Source: Bordetella parapertussis (lineage in GTDB: Bacteria; Pseudomonadota; Gammaproteobacteria; Burkholderiales; Burkholderiaceae_C). Taken from it: 9,882 bases of DNA. The stretch's first letter is position 1; every line of letters starts with the position of its first letter. Positions 1 to 8,931 of the stretch are shown piece by piece. The stretch is from positions 1 to 9,882 of the forward strand of contig CALQBT020000062.1 in assembly GCA_943328885.2 (NCBI GenBank). Direction: 5' to 3'. A model generated the notes under the pieces. That model ran no database searches. It was given only the letters and a program-made list of their open reading frames with translations, and had not been told where the DNA came from. The position numbers were made by a program, and so were the translations under genes.

Positions 1-69
1 CAGCAGCAGCGTGCTCAGACCCGCCAACTCAGCGGTCAGGACTAGCGTGGTCCAGGTGGCTTCGGTCAT
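1..69 (-). CDS. N-terminus of a membrane protein, possibly an ABC-transporter permease (ModB-like); runs off the left edge
   Basis: Only the first 23 codons are present, reading leftwards from an ATG at 69-67. The peptide begins MTEATWTTLVLTAELAGLST and continues with a leucine run into the window edge. A short N-terminus with Trp and Thr, then an amphipathic stretch leading into a hydrophobic helix, resembles the start of molybdate ABC permeases (ModB) and related binding-protein-dependent permeases. That likeness rests on very few residues and is inference. The upstream ribosome-binding site is weak (GCAGGGCG just before the ATG). It lies on the same strand as the dehydrogenase gene to its right, separated by 113 bp containing a stem-loop, so it probably begins its own transcription unit. 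It could be an unrelated membrane protein. Confidence 0.4.
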   Translation of the reverse strand, partial: MTEATWTTLVLTAELAGLSTLLL

Positions 70-129
70 CGCCCTGCGGTGGTTTCTCGGATTCGGGACC
101 TTCGGCTTGCCTGCGCTGTGCGGGCTGCA

Positions 130-170
130 GCCGGCACAGCCTGAGCCCTGGCGTGGACGGCTGTGCCGGC
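130..170 (-). terminator. Stem-loop after the dehydrogenase gene, possible terminator without a T-run
   Basis: GCCGGCACAGCC at 130-141 and GGCTGTGCCGGC at 159-170 form a perfect 12-bp inverted repeat with a 17-nt loop. It begins 12 bp beyond the stop codon of the minus-strand dehydrogenase gene and before the start of the next minus-strand gene, where a terminator would be expected. No U-tract follows on the minus strand, so intrinsic termination would be weak. It may instead protect a 3' end or act with Rho. Confidence 0.5.
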
Positions 171-182
171 CGCGGCAGGCAA

Positions 183-953
183 TTACTTGGGTGCCAGCCG
201 GATCGCGCCGTCGAGCCGGATCACCTCGCCATTGAGCATCTCGTTGCTGATGATCTGGTGCACCAGCTTGGCATAGTCGGCCGGGGTGCCGAGCCGGCTC
301 GGGAAGGGCACGTTTGCGGCCAAGGCCTCTTGCACGGATGGCGGCAGCGAGAACAGCATCGGCGTGCCGAAGATGCCCGGTGCGATCGTCATCACCCGGA
401 TGCCGTTGCGCGCCAGGTCGCGCGCGATCGGCAAGGTCATGCCGACCACGCCGCCCTTGCTGGCGGCGTAGGCCGCTTGGCCGATCTGGCCGTCGTAGGC
501 CGCCACGCTGGCCGTGCTGATCAGCACGCCACGCTCGCCGGTGGGCTCGGGCGGGTTGCTGCACATCGCTTCGGCGGCCAGCCGGATCATGTTGAAGCTG
601 CCGACCAGGTTGACCATCACGGTCTTGGTGAAGACCTCGAGCGGATGCGCGCCTTCCTTGCCCACGGTCTTGGCGGCCGGGGCGATGCCGGCGCAGTTGA
701 CCAGGCCGAACAAGTGTCCCATGGCCAGCGCTTGCGCCACTGCAGCGCGGCCGTCTGCGTCCTGGCTCACATCGCAGCGAACGAAGACGGCGTGATCAGG
801 GCCGCCGAGCTCGGCCGCCAACGTCTGGCCGCGCTCGACCTGCAGGTCGGCGATCACCACCTTGGCGCTTTCGCGCACCAGCATGCGCGCCGTGCCTTCG
901 CCCAGTCCCGAAGCGCCACCGGTGACGATGAATACCTTGCCTGCGATGTCCAT
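183..953 (-). CDS. Short-chain dehydrogenase, 3-hydroxyacyl-CoA dehydrogenase type II-like
   Basis: A 256-residue classical short-chain dehydrogenase/reductase. The NAD-binding motif is TGGASGLG at residues 11-18, the NCAG motif is at 86-89 and the structural Asn is N115. The catalytic triad is S149, Y162 and K166. The segments around [20 protein letters not shown], then [11 protein letters not shown] (190-200) and [12 protein letters not shown] near the end, match the type II 3-hydroxyacyl-CoA dehydrogenase family (human HSD17B10). That family oxidises 3-hydroxyacyl-CoA or 3-hydroxy-2-methylacyl-CoA with NAD in fatty-acid or branched-chain amino-acid breakdown; the substrate here is inferred. 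The ATG at 953 has a good AAGGA ribosome-binding site (961-965, 7-nt spacer), so the longer open frame upstream is not used. It lies downstream of the adk terminator, so it is probably expressed separately. I see no clear promoter in the 106-bp gap. Confidence 0.92.
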   Translation of the reverse strand: MDIAGKVFIVTGGASGLGEGTARMLVRESAKVVIADLQVERGQTLAAELGGPDHAVFVRCDVSQDADGRAAVAQALAMGHLFGLVNCAGIAPAAKTVGKEGAHPLEVFTKTVMVNLVGSFNMIRLAAEAMCSNPPEPTGERGVLISTASVAAYDGQIGQAAYAASKGGVVGMTLPIARDLARNGIRVMTIAPGIFGTPMLFSLPPSVQEALAANVPFPSRLGTPADYAKLVHQIISNEMLNGEVIRLDGAIRLAPK

Positions 954-960
954 GGAGAAG

Positions 961-965
961 TCCTT
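961..965 (-). promoter_or_regulatory. Ribosome-binding site deciding the dehydrogenase start
   Basis: AAGGA on the minus strand lies 7 nt before the ATG at 953-951. The frame stays open upstream for more than 100 codons, and this site plus the family's usual N-terminus fixes the start. Confidence 0.75.
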
Positions 966-1013
966 GAGTGAGAAGCTCGGCTGGGCGGCCGATGATGCAA
1001 AAAGAGTGGGATG

Positions 1014-1040
1014 CAAAACGGCCACACGCTGTGGCCGTCT
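1014..1040 (-). terminator. Rho-independent terminator of adk
   Basis: On the minus strand a perfect 9-bp stem, ACGGCCACA / TGTGGCCGT (1038-1030 with 1026-1018), closes a 3-nt loop. It is followed directly by a short T-run (TTTT, 1018-1015). It starts 21 bp past the adk stop codon and ends adk transcription ahead of the dehydrogenase gene. Confidence 0.85.
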
Positions 1041-1059
1041 AGGCTTGACGCTGTCTTGC

Positions 1060-2867
<1,808 letters not shown>

Positions 2868-2878
<11 letters not shown>

Positions 2879-3965
2879 GGGATGGCTTGAAAGGCGCGCA
2901 CAGCGTGCGCAGGGCCGCATCGAATGCGGGCTCGGGCTGGAAGTCTAGCGTCGCGACCCAGACCCTGGTGTTGCCAACCGCTGCCAGCGACAGTTTGACC
3001 GCATCCTTTTCGGTGACGATCAATTCGGTGGTGCCGATCGGCCAGGGCAGCCGATCGAAGCTGTGGTGGTCGGGCAGCGGCAGTCGTTCGATCAGCAGTC
3101 CGCGGGCTTCGAGCATTGCAAAAAAGGGCTCGGGCCGTGCCAGGCCGGCGACGGCCAGCAGGCGGCGGCCCCTCAGCGCTTCCCAGTCGCCGGCGCTTGA
3201 GCCTGCCGCTTGCAGGCCTTGCCACCAGGCTGCCAGTGGCAGCACAGCGCCCAGCCGTCGCGCACTGCACAAACCCGGCAGTGCAGTGCTGGCGTGCGCG
3301 GCGTTGTACAGCACCAGCGTGTGCTGCGGCACACGCCGGGGCAGGGCTTGGCGCAGCGGTCCTGCTGGCAGGCGCAGCTGGTTGCCGGCGCCGCGGTCGT
3401 CGAACACCCAGATCGCCATGTCGTGGTGCAGTCGGTGATGCTGCAGGCCGTCATCGGCCAGCAAGATGTCGACCTCGGGGTGGCTGGCGCACAACGACTG
3501 CGCCGCCGCCGCCCGGTCGGCACCGACCACCACCGGGGCCCCGCTGCGCAGATGGATCAGCAGCGGTTCATCACCGACCTCGAGTGCGGCGCTGTCCCGG
3601 TTCACGGTTTGTACGTCGCTGCTGTGCCTGCCGTGGCCGCGCGAGATCACGCCCGGTGTCCAGCCCTGTTGTCTGAGCTGGTCGACCAGCGCGATCACCA
3701 CCGGGGTCTTGCCGGCGCCGCCTGCGATCAGGTTGCCGACCACGAGCAGCGGCACCGGCGCGTGCCTGACCCGGCGCAGCCCGAGCCGGTAGGCCGCCTG
3801 GTGCAGGCCGGCCAAGGCTGTGTAAAGCCAGGCCAGCGGCTGCATTGAGCGCGCGCCGGCACTGGGCCGCGGGCCTTGCCATTGGGACTGGATCCAGGTC
3901 GAGACCAGGCCCGAGAGCCGCGCCGGCCAGCGGCGGCGCGCTTGCGCAGTGCGCCGGCTTGTCAC
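2868..3965 (-). CDS. lpxK: Tetraacyldisaccharide 4'-kinase (lipid A biosynthesis)
   Basis: LpxK phosphorylates the 4' position of the tetraacyl disaccharide at the inner membrane, giving lipid IVA, the substrate for Kdo transfer. From the GTG at 3965 the protein is 365 residues. The N-terminal hydrophobic helix MQPLAWLYTALAGL starts at 41, then VGNLIAGGAGKTP (76-88) holds the Walker A loop. SRGHG is at 108-112, DDGLQH at 171-176, LPAGPLR at 199-205, and TEKDAVK lies in the C-terminal third. The start is uncertain: an ATG at 3845 would give 325 residues, but E. coli LpxK has about 18 residues before the matching LSWLY segment, so an upstream start is more likely. The GTG is 7 bp after exbD. 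The gene overlaps the next one by 11 bp. Confidence 0.93.
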
Positions 3966-3972
3966 GCCAGAC

Positions 3973-4407
3973 TCAGCGCGTCGGGCTGTCACCCGGCAAC
4001 TGGGTGGCAAAGGTCAGCTGCGGCAGGCCAGCGCGGCGCGCGGCGTCGAGCACGTTGATCACCGACTGATGCGGGGTCAAGGCATCGGCCGAGACGATCA
4101 CCACCGGCGCCTTGTCTTCGGCGCCGCCTGCGGCGCGCTGCAGCGCCGCGGTCAGTAGCTCGATGCTGCGGCCATCGAGCGGATCGCGGTTGATGGTGTA
4201 GCGGCCCTCGGCCGACACCGTGACCAGGATCTCGGCCGGCCGCTGCTTGAGCCGCTCGGCGTCGGCCGTCGGCAGGTTGATCTGCAACTCGGAGTAGCGG
4301 CTGTAGGTGGTCGACAGCATCAGGAAGATCAGCACGACCAGCAGCACGTCGATGAACGGGATCAGGTTGATCTCGGGATCTTCGATGCGGCGGCGGCGAA
4401 AATGCAT
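3973..4407 (-). CDS. exbD: ExbD/TolR-family biopolymer transport protein
   Basis: A 144-residue protein with a short basic cytoplasmic tail (HFRRRR), one transmembrane helix from about residue 13 to 32 (INLIPFIDVLLVVLIFLML) and a periplasmic domain. Asp20 in PFIDVLLV is the conserved proton-carrying aspartate of ExbD/TolR. With ExbB it forms the proton-driven energiser that powers TonB-dependent outer-membrane uptake or a similar process. It starts 13 bp after exbB and ends 7 bp before lpxK. In betaproteobacteria an exbB-exbD pair placed directly before lpxK is common. No tonB is seen here, so the partner is unknown and a TolR-like role cannot be excluded. The ribosome-binding site is weak. 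Confidence 0.9.
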   Translation of the reverse strand: MHFRRRRIEDPEINLIPFIDVLLVVLIFLMLSTTYSRYSELQINLPTADAERLKQRPAEILVTVSAEGRYTINRDPLDGRSIELLTAALQRAAGGAEDKAPVVIVSADALTPHQSVINVLDAARRAGLPQLTFATQLPGDSPTR

Positions 4408-4420
4408 GGTCTGCGCAGGC

Positions 4421-5062
4421 TCAGTTTGTTGCCGGCCCGGCGCGCACCGCAAAACGCATCAGGTGCGGCACCATGCGTTCTGCGGACTGCTCCAGGCTCA
4501 GCAGATGTTGCTCGACGCGGCCGCGAAAGTAGCGGTAGAACATCAGCGCAGGAATGGCGATGATGAGGCCGAAAGCGGTGTTGTAGAGCGCGACCGAGAT
4601 GCCGTGCGCCAGCGCGGCCGGGTTGGCGGCGCCGGTGGGTGCTTGCGAGCCGAAGATCTCGATCATGCCCACGACTGTGCCGAGCAAGCCCAGCAGCGGT
4701 GCGGCGGCGGCGATCGTGCCGAGCGCATTGAGGTAGCGGTCGAGTTGTTGCGCGGCGGCACGTCCTGCGCCCTCGAAAGTCAGGCGCAGACTGGGCTCGG
4801 TGATGCGCGGCTCGACGATCACCGCGCGCAGGCCGGTGGCGAGCACCTGACCCAGGACCGAGTTGCCAGCCAGCTTGTTGACCACGTCCATCGACGGCAG
4901 GCTGGTGCGGCTGATGGCCATCACCTCGTCGAGCAGCGTGGGCGGCAGGATGAGGTTTGATCGCAGGCTCAGCAGGCGCTCCAAGACCAGTGCCAGCCCG
5001 ACCACGGAACACAACAGCAAGGGCCAGATCGGCCAGCCAGCGGCTTGGAGGATTGACAGCAA
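4421..5062 (-). CDS. exbB: ExbB/TolQ-family proton channel protein
   Basis: A 213-residue MotA/TolQ/ExbB-family protein with three membrane segments, at about 11-28, 112-134 and 155-176, and a cytoplasmic loop between the first two. The signature APLLGLLGTVVGMIEIF (121-137) and the helix SVALYNTAFGLIIAIPALMFY (156-176) are typical. It partners ExbD as the proton-conducting ring. No ATG fits the start. The TTG at 5062 is preceded by AGAGG 6 nt upstream and gives the usual family N-terminus (SILQAAGWPIWPLL). Another in-frame TTG at 5128 would add 22 unlikely proline-rich residues. This is the first gene of the envelope operon, divergent from sodB. Confidence 0.9.
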   Translation of the reverse strand: MLSILQAAGWPIWPLLLCSVVGLALVLERLLSLRSNLILPPTLLDEVMAISRTSLPSMDVVNKLAGNSVLGQVLATGLRAVIVEPRITEPSLRLTFEGAGRAAAQQLDRYLNALGTIAAAAPLLGLLGTVVGMIEIFGSQAPTGAANPAALAHGISVALYNTAFGLIIAIPALMFYRYFRGRVEQHLLSLEQSAERMVPHLMRFAVRAGPATN

Positions 5063-5068
5063 TGGGAG

Positions 5069-5073
5069 CCTCT
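5069..5073 (-). promoter_or_regulatory. Ribosome-binding site supporting the TTG start of exbB
   Basis: AGAGG on the minus strand lies 6 nt before the TTG at 5062-5060. No in-frame ATG is available near the conserved N-terminus, so this site decides the start. Confidence 0.6.
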
Positions 5074-5238
5074 GTGGGATTCGCTCTGCAGGTGAGCGGG
5101 TGGCCGGTCCTGGTTGGGTTGGGCCCAAGCTCGGACGGGATTCAAGCCTTGGATTATGTCCTTGGTGGCGGGACTCACGCCTGGTCTGAGCGGCTGCAGG
5201 CCAGGCGCAGCCTCGTCTTGTCGATCAGGGGATACCCT

Positions 5239-5286
5239 GTGCGGGCGGGGGGGCTGCTGCCTACAATGCCTGGCGGTTTGAACCGC
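5239..5286 (+). promoter_or_regulatory. Candidate sodB promoter with an overlapping palindrome
   Basis: TACAAT at 5262-5267 matches five of six bases of the -10 consensus; no good -35 is visible at 17 bp. The predicted start is near 5274, leaving a leader of about 72 nt. A 14-bp palindrome, GCGGTT-TG-AACCGC (5273-5286), sits directly on that start. The 283-bp region 5063-5345 also has to hold the divergent exbB promoter; CATAAT on the minus strand (5158-5153) is a possible -10 for it. No convincing Fur box was found. Confidence 0.4.
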
Positions 5287-5345
5287 AAGCACGTTCGATT
5301 TCTTTGCAACCCAGGCGCACCGTTGCGCCGCTCCACCAAGAACCC

Positions 5346-5927
5346 ATGAGCCACACCTTGCCTGCCCTGCCGTACGCCACCGACGCGCTGATGCCGCACA
5401 TCTCGCCCGAGACCTTCGAATACCACTACGGCAAGCACCATCAAGCCTACGTCACCAACCTCAACAACCTGGTGACCGGCACTGAGTTCGCCACGCTCTC
5501 GCTGGAAGATGTGGTCAAGAAGTCGACGGGTCCGATCTTCAACAACGCAGCCCAGGTCTGGAACCACAGTTTCTTCTGGAACAGCATGAAGCCGTCAGGC
5601 GGCGGTGCGCCGACCGGCGCGTTGGCCGCAGCGATCGACGCGAAGTGGGGCAGCTTTGCGGCTTTCAAGGAGGCTTTCAGCAAGAGCGCGGTGGGTAACT
5701 TCGGCTCTGGTTGGACCTGGTTGGTCAAGAAGGCCGACGGTTCGGTCGACCTGGTCAACACCAGCAATGCTGCCACCCCGTTGACTGGCGCCGACAAGGC
5801 CTTGCTGACGATCGACGTCTGGGAGCACGCCTATTACATCGATTTCCGCAATGCGCGGCCCAAGTTCGTCGAGGCTTACCTCAATTCGCTCGTGAACTGG
5901 GACTTCGCCGCGGCGAACTTCGCCTGA
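5346..5927 (+). CDS. sodB: Superoxide dismutase, iron type
   Basis: A 193-residue cytoplasmic superoxide dismutase that converts superoxide to oxygen and hydrogen peroxide. The metal ligands are all present: H27 in [10 protein letters not shown]74 in [11 protein letters not shown], and D157 and H161 in [12 protein letters not shown]. Gln70 in the AAQVWNH segment is the outer-sphere glutamine placed as in iron enzymes (manganese enzymes carry it nearer the C-terminus), and the length also fits the Fe type. There is no signal peptide. I chose the ATG at 5346 because [14 protein letters not shown] is the family's normal start; an in-frame ATG at 5304 would add 14 unlikely residues. It stands alone between a candidate promoter and a strong terminator, so it is probably monocistronic. 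Confidence 0.97.
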   Translation: MSHTLPALPYATDALMPHISPETFEYHYGKHHQAYVTNLNNLVTGTEFATLSLEDVVKKSTGPIFNNAAQVWNHSFFWNSMKPSGGGAPTGALAAAIDAKWGSFAAFKEAFSKSAVGNFGSGWTWLVKKADGSVDLVNTSNAATPLTGADKALLTIDVWEHAYYIDFRNARPKFVEAYLNSLVNWDFAAANFA

Positions 5928-5953
5928 TCGGACCCGCGCTCAGGCGCGGATCG

Positions 5954-5984
5954 GGCCGGACGGCATCGCTGTCCGGCCTTTTTA
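5954..5984 (+). terminator. Rho-independent terminator of sodB
   Basis: GGCCGGAC (5954-5961) pairs with GTCCGGCC (5971-5978) across a 9-nt loop and is followed by TTTTT. A second small hairpin, CCGCGC-TCAG-GCGCGG (5934-5949), lies between it and the sodB stop. The hairpin also lies 17 bp beyond the stop of the convergent DUF192 gene and may hinder transcription from that side, although no T-run follows on the minus strand. Confidence 0.92.
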
Positions 5985-6000
5985 TTGGGCGGCCGTCTTG

Positions 6001-6486
6001 TCAGGGTTTGAACGGTTCGCCCGTGAGCTTGAAGCCGGGTTTGAGGGCGCGCTTGGCAAACCAACCCTGGTTCATCTCCAGCACGTAGCGAACCGGCCGC
6101 TCCGAGCAGTGGGAAGCGTCGTCAAAGGGTTTCATGTCGGCGAGGTTGACGATGCTGCCGTCATCAGCCAGAAAGGCAATGGTCAGCGGCGTGGGCGTGT
6201 TGCGCATCCAGAAGCAATGCGGCTGCGCTTGCTCGAAGATGAACAGCATGCCCTCGTGGGCGGCCAGGTCGCGACGAAACATCAGCCCTTTTTGCCGCTG
6301 CTCAGGCGTGATCGCGACCTCGGCGCGGATGTTGTGCATGCCCGCGCCCAGTGTGATGGCTTGCAGATGTTGGGGCTGCTCCTGCCCGGTTTGGGCTTGG
6401 GCCAGCGCGCTGGCCAACACCGTGAGCCCTGCCGCAGCGCCGCGCAACTGGCGGCCGAGGCCAGGGTGAGTCTTGACATAAATCAT
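6001..6486 (-). CDS. Secreted DUF192 family protein
   Basis: A 161-residue protein with an N-terminal signal peptide: basic residues up to R15, a hydrophobic core around AAAGLTVLASALA, and probable cleavage near residue 31 (AQA). It is probably periplasmic and has no lipobox cysteine. The DUF192 pattern is clear: RQKGLMFRRDL (64-74), EGMLFIFE (78-85), CFWMRNTPTPLTIAFL (91-106), the region around VNLADMKP (113-120), and YVLEMNQGWF (134-143). The family's biochemical role is unknown to me. The ATG at 6486 has GAGG 7 nt upstream. The start codon itself lies within a candidate FNR/Anr site shared with the divergent ccoI gene, so the two may be controlled together, perhaps in opposite directions. 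Confidence 0.88.
   Translation of the reverse strand: MIYVKTHPGLGRQLRGAAAGLTVLASALAQAQTGQEQPQHLQAITLGAGMHNIRAEVAITPEQRQKGLMFRRDLAAHEGMLFIFEQAQPHCFWMRNTPTPLTIAFLADDGSIVNLADMKPFDDASHCSERPVRYVLEMNQGWFAKRALKPGFKLTGEPFKP
6473..6486 (+). promoter_or_regulatory. Candidate FNR/Anr box of the ccoI promoter
   Basis: TTGAC-ATAA-ATCAT matches the FNR consensus TTGAT-N4-ATCAA at 8 of 10 fixed positions. A -10-like TAAATT lies at 6509-6514. Placing the transcription start at 6521 puts the box centre at exactly -41.5, the class II FNR arrangement. ccoI starts 56 bp further on. Oxygen-responsive control is well known for cbb3-oxidase genes. The box overlaps the start codon of the divergent DUF192 gene. Confidence 0.55.
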
Positions 6487-6519
6487 GTTTAAACCTCGGG
6501 GGATCCACTAAATTCAGTC

Positions 6520-6536
6520 GGCCCGATGATCGGGCC
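6520..6536. repeat. 17-bp palindrome at the predicted ccoI transcription start
   Basis: GGCCCGAT-G-ATCGGGCC is a perfect 8-bp inverted repeat around one central base. It begins at the predicted ccoI transcription start and lies between ccoI and the divergent DUF192 gene. It could be an operator or a 5'-end RNA hairpin. No regulator is recognised. Confidence 0.5.
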
Positions 6537-6576
6537 AGCGCCAGCCGGTCCGGTTGCGGCCAGAGACTATTTCAAC

Positions 6577-8919
6577 ATGCCGACCCTGTCCCAGCCTGCT
6601 GCTCGCCAGCCGGCGTCATTGCCGACTGCGCGGAGGACCGGCGATTCGCAGAACTTGGACTTGCTCGATGACCCGGTCGAGCAGCGCCGATTCACACGCT
6701 ACGCCACGGGCGCTTCGGGCGAGCGCATCGCCGATTCGTCCTTGCGCATCAGCGGCATGCATTGCGCGGCATGCGCCGGACTCATCGAGCAGCGCTTGTT
6801 CAAGCTAGGCGGTGTGCTTGATGCCCAGGTCAGCGCTGCCGGCGAACTTGCGCGCGTGCGCTGGCAGCCGCAGCGGACCTGCATGGCCGACATCGTCGCA
6901 GCGATTCGCGGCGCAGGCTATGGTGCCACCCCGGATGGCGGGTTGGCGGCCCGTGAGGCCCGCGGGCTCGAGCACCGCGCGGCGATCTGGCAGCTGTTCG
7001 TGGCCTCCTTCTGCGCGATGCAGGTGATGATGATGTCCACGCCCAGCTATGTGGCAGGCCCGGGCGAGTTGGCGCCCGACCTGCGGCAGCTGCTCAACTG
7101 GGGCAGTTGGTTGCTGAGCCTGCCGGTGATGGTGTTCTCGGCTGCGCCGTTCATAGGCGGTGCTTGGCGCAGCCTGCTCGCGCGGCGCATCGGCATGGAT
7201 GTGCCCGTGGCTTTGGGCTTGCTCGTGACCTTCGTCGCGAGCAGCGGGGCGACTTTCGCACCCGACAGCGTGTTTGGCGGCGAGGTCTACTTCGATTCGC
7301 TGACCATGTTCGTCAGCTTTTTGCTGGCGGGGCGTTTGCTCGAGACGCGCGCCCGGCACCGCGTTGCCCGGGTGCTGGAGGCTGCGCTGTCGGGCATGCC
7401 CGAGACCGCTTGGCGGCTCGGCGCTGATGGCCAGGCCGAGGCGGTCAGCGTGCAGCGGCTGGCGCCGGGCGACCGGGTCCGGGTGCCGGTGGGTGCGTCG
7501 TTTCCGGCTGACGGCCAGTTGCTCGAGGGCGCAACCCGTGCCGATGAGTCCTTGCTCAGCGGCGAGAGTCTGGCCGTTGCCAAGCCCTGCGGTGCGTCGG
7601 TGGTGGCCGGCAGCCTGAACCTGGACGCGCCCGTGCTGATGCGGGTCGACCGGGTCGGTGCCGACACCCGGCTTGAGGCCATCGTCGCGCTGATGCGCGA
7701 CGCGATGAGCCAGCGTCCGGCGCTGGCCAAGTCGGCAGACCGCTGGGCCGGGCCTTTTCTGTGGGCTGTGCTGCTGCTCGCAGCAGGGGCGGCGGCGGTC
7801 TGGAGTCAGGTCGATCCGACGCGCGCGGTCTGGGTCGCGGTCGCGGTGTTGATCGTCACCTGCCCCTGCGCGCTGTCGCTGGCTGCGCCGTCTGCGCTGT
7901 TGGCTGCGGCCAGCGCGCTGGCGCGGCGGGGCGTGTTGTTGCAGAGGCTCGACGCTCTGGAGGCGCTGACCGGCGTCGAGCGCTTTTATTTCGACAAGAC
8001 CGGTACGGTGACCGACGAACACCTGCAATGGACTGGCATGTTGCGCGTCGATGGTGCGGGCGTGGCTTTCGCAGACGCCGAACTGATGCAGCGAGCCGCC
8101 GGACTGGCCGCGTGGTCCAGTCACCCTTTGTCTCGGGCGCTGGTGCTGGCCGGTGCGGGCGTCGACCGCGACCTGCGACCAGGCAGTCAGCTCGACTGGC
8201 GCGATGTCCAGGAACTGGTGGGCCAAGGCTTGCAGGCGCTGGACCGCGAAGGCCGACGCTGGCGCCTTGGCCGGGTCAATTTCGTCGTGACGATTGACGC
8301 GGTGGGTGGTGCAGCAGGCTCACTGGCGGTCGATGGCCGCGCAGCAACCTGGCTGGCTTGTGACGACCAGTTGTTGGCTCGCTTTGACTTCGACGAGGCC
8401 CTGCGGCCCGACGCCCGTGCGGCAGTGGATGCGCTGCGCGCGCGCGGTCTGGAGGTGGTGTTGTTGTCAGGCGATTGGCCCGAGCGGGCCGCGCGAATGG
8501 CTGCGTTGCTGGGAGGGGTCGAGGTGATGGGCGGTGCCACGCCCGAGCGCAAGCTGGCAGAGCTGGTGGCCGCGCAGACCAGGGGTATGCGCGTGGCGAT
8601 GGTCGGTGACGGCATCAACGATGCACCGGTGCTGGCACGCGCCGATGTGTCGTTCGCGATGGGACAAGGCGCATTGGTGGCTCGGGCCCAGGCTGACGCG
8701 GTGGTGGTGTCGAGCCGCTTGGGCGATCTGGTGCTCGCGTACGACCTGGCCGGCCGCACGATGCGGGTGGTTCGACAAAACCTGTTGTGGGCCGCGTTCT
8801 ACAACAGCTGCTGCATCCCCCTGGCCTTGCTCGGCTGGCTGCCGCCATGGGCTGCTGGCCTGGGCATGGCGGGCAGTTCGCTGCTGGTGATCGGCAACTC
8901 GCTGCGACTGGCACGTTGA
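6577..8919 (+). CDS. ccoI: Copper-transporting P1B-type ATPase of cbb3-oxidase assembly
   Basis: A 780-residue heavy-metal P-type ATPase that supplies copper for the binuclear centre of the cbb3 oxidase. One N-terminal metal-binding domain carries GMHCAAC (60-66). The membrane helices lead to the copper motif CPC (429-431, in VTCPCALSLAAPSALLAAAS). The actuator loop has SGES (328-331), the phosphorylation site is DKTGT (473-477), HP is at 516-517 and the hinge GDGIND at 677-682. The late helices carry YN (742-743) and MAGSS (764-768). The CALSLAAPSA variant and the ccoS and ccoN neighbours favour CcoI over the export ATPase CopA. I prefer the ATG at 6577: the ATG at 6526 has no ribosome-binding site and falls inside a palindrome at the predicted transcript start. 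It is followed by ccoS after 12 bp. Confidence 0.94.
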   Translation: MPTLSQPAARQPASLPTARRTGDSQNLDLLDDPVEQRRFTRYATGASGERIADSSLRISGMHCAACAGLIEQRLFKLGGVLDAQVSAAGELARVRWQPQRTCMADIVAAIRGAGYGATPDGGLAAREARGLEHRAAIWQLFVASFCAMQVMMMSTPSYVAGPGELAPDLRQLLNWGSWLLSLPVMVFSAAPFIGGAWRSLLARRIGMDVPVALGLLVTFVASSGATFAPDSVFGGEVYFDSLTMFVSFLLAGRLLETRARHRVARVLEAALSGMPETAWRLGADGQAEAVSVQRLAPGDRVRVPVGASFPADGQLLEGATRADESLLSGESLAVAKPCGASVVAGSLNLDAPVLMRVDRVGADTRLEAIVALMRDAMSQRPALAKSADRWAGPFLWAVLLLAAGAAAVWSQVDPTRAVWVAVAVLIVTCPCALSLAAPSALLAAASALARRGVLLQRLDALEALTGVERFYFDKTGTVTDEHLQWTGMLRVDGAGVAFADAELMQRAAGLAAWSSHPLSRALVLAGAGVDRDLRPGSQLDWRDVQELVGQGLQALDREGRRWRLGRVNFVVTIDAVGGAAGSLAVDGRAATWLACDDQLLARFDFDEALRPDARAAVDALRARGLEVVLLSGDWPERAARMAALLGGVEVMGGATPERKLAELVAAQTRGMRVAMVGDGINDAPVLARADVSFAMGQGALVARAQADAVVVSSRLGDLVLAYDLAGRTMRVVRQNLLWAAFYNSCCIPLALLGWLPPWAAGLGMAGSSLLVIGNSLRLAR

Positions 8920-8931
8920 AGTGTCGGGCCC

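Noticed and set aside
153..971. Plus-strand open frame of 272 codons opposite the dehydrogenase.
   Set aside because: The minus strand gives a complete short-chain dehydrogenase with catalytic triad and ribosome-binding site; the plus frame has no known domain.
5052..5064. TTGACAGCAATGG near the exbB start, considered as an FNR half-site or a -35 box.
   Set aside because: The second half-site does not match (ATGGG against ATCAA), and it lies across the exbB start region on the opposite strand.
5178..5207. Inverted repeat CGCCTGG / CCAGGCG between exbB and sodB.
   Set aside because: A 7-bp stem with a 16-nt loop in GC-rich DNA is unremarkable; it is not followed by a T-run and is not placed on a recognisable promoter element.
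6497..6510. CGGGGGATCCACTA next to GTTTAAAC (6487-6494) resembles a cloning-vector polylinker.
   Set aside because: The likeness to a common polylinker stops after about 14 bases, and the flanks are continuous, sensible genomic sequence (DUF192 start on one side, ccoI leader on the other). Chance is the simpler explanation.
6805..8226. Minus-strand open frame of 473 codons opposite ccoI.
   Set aside because: The translation is rich in Gln, Arg and His with no family resemblance, while the plus strand encodes all the P-type ATPase motifs.
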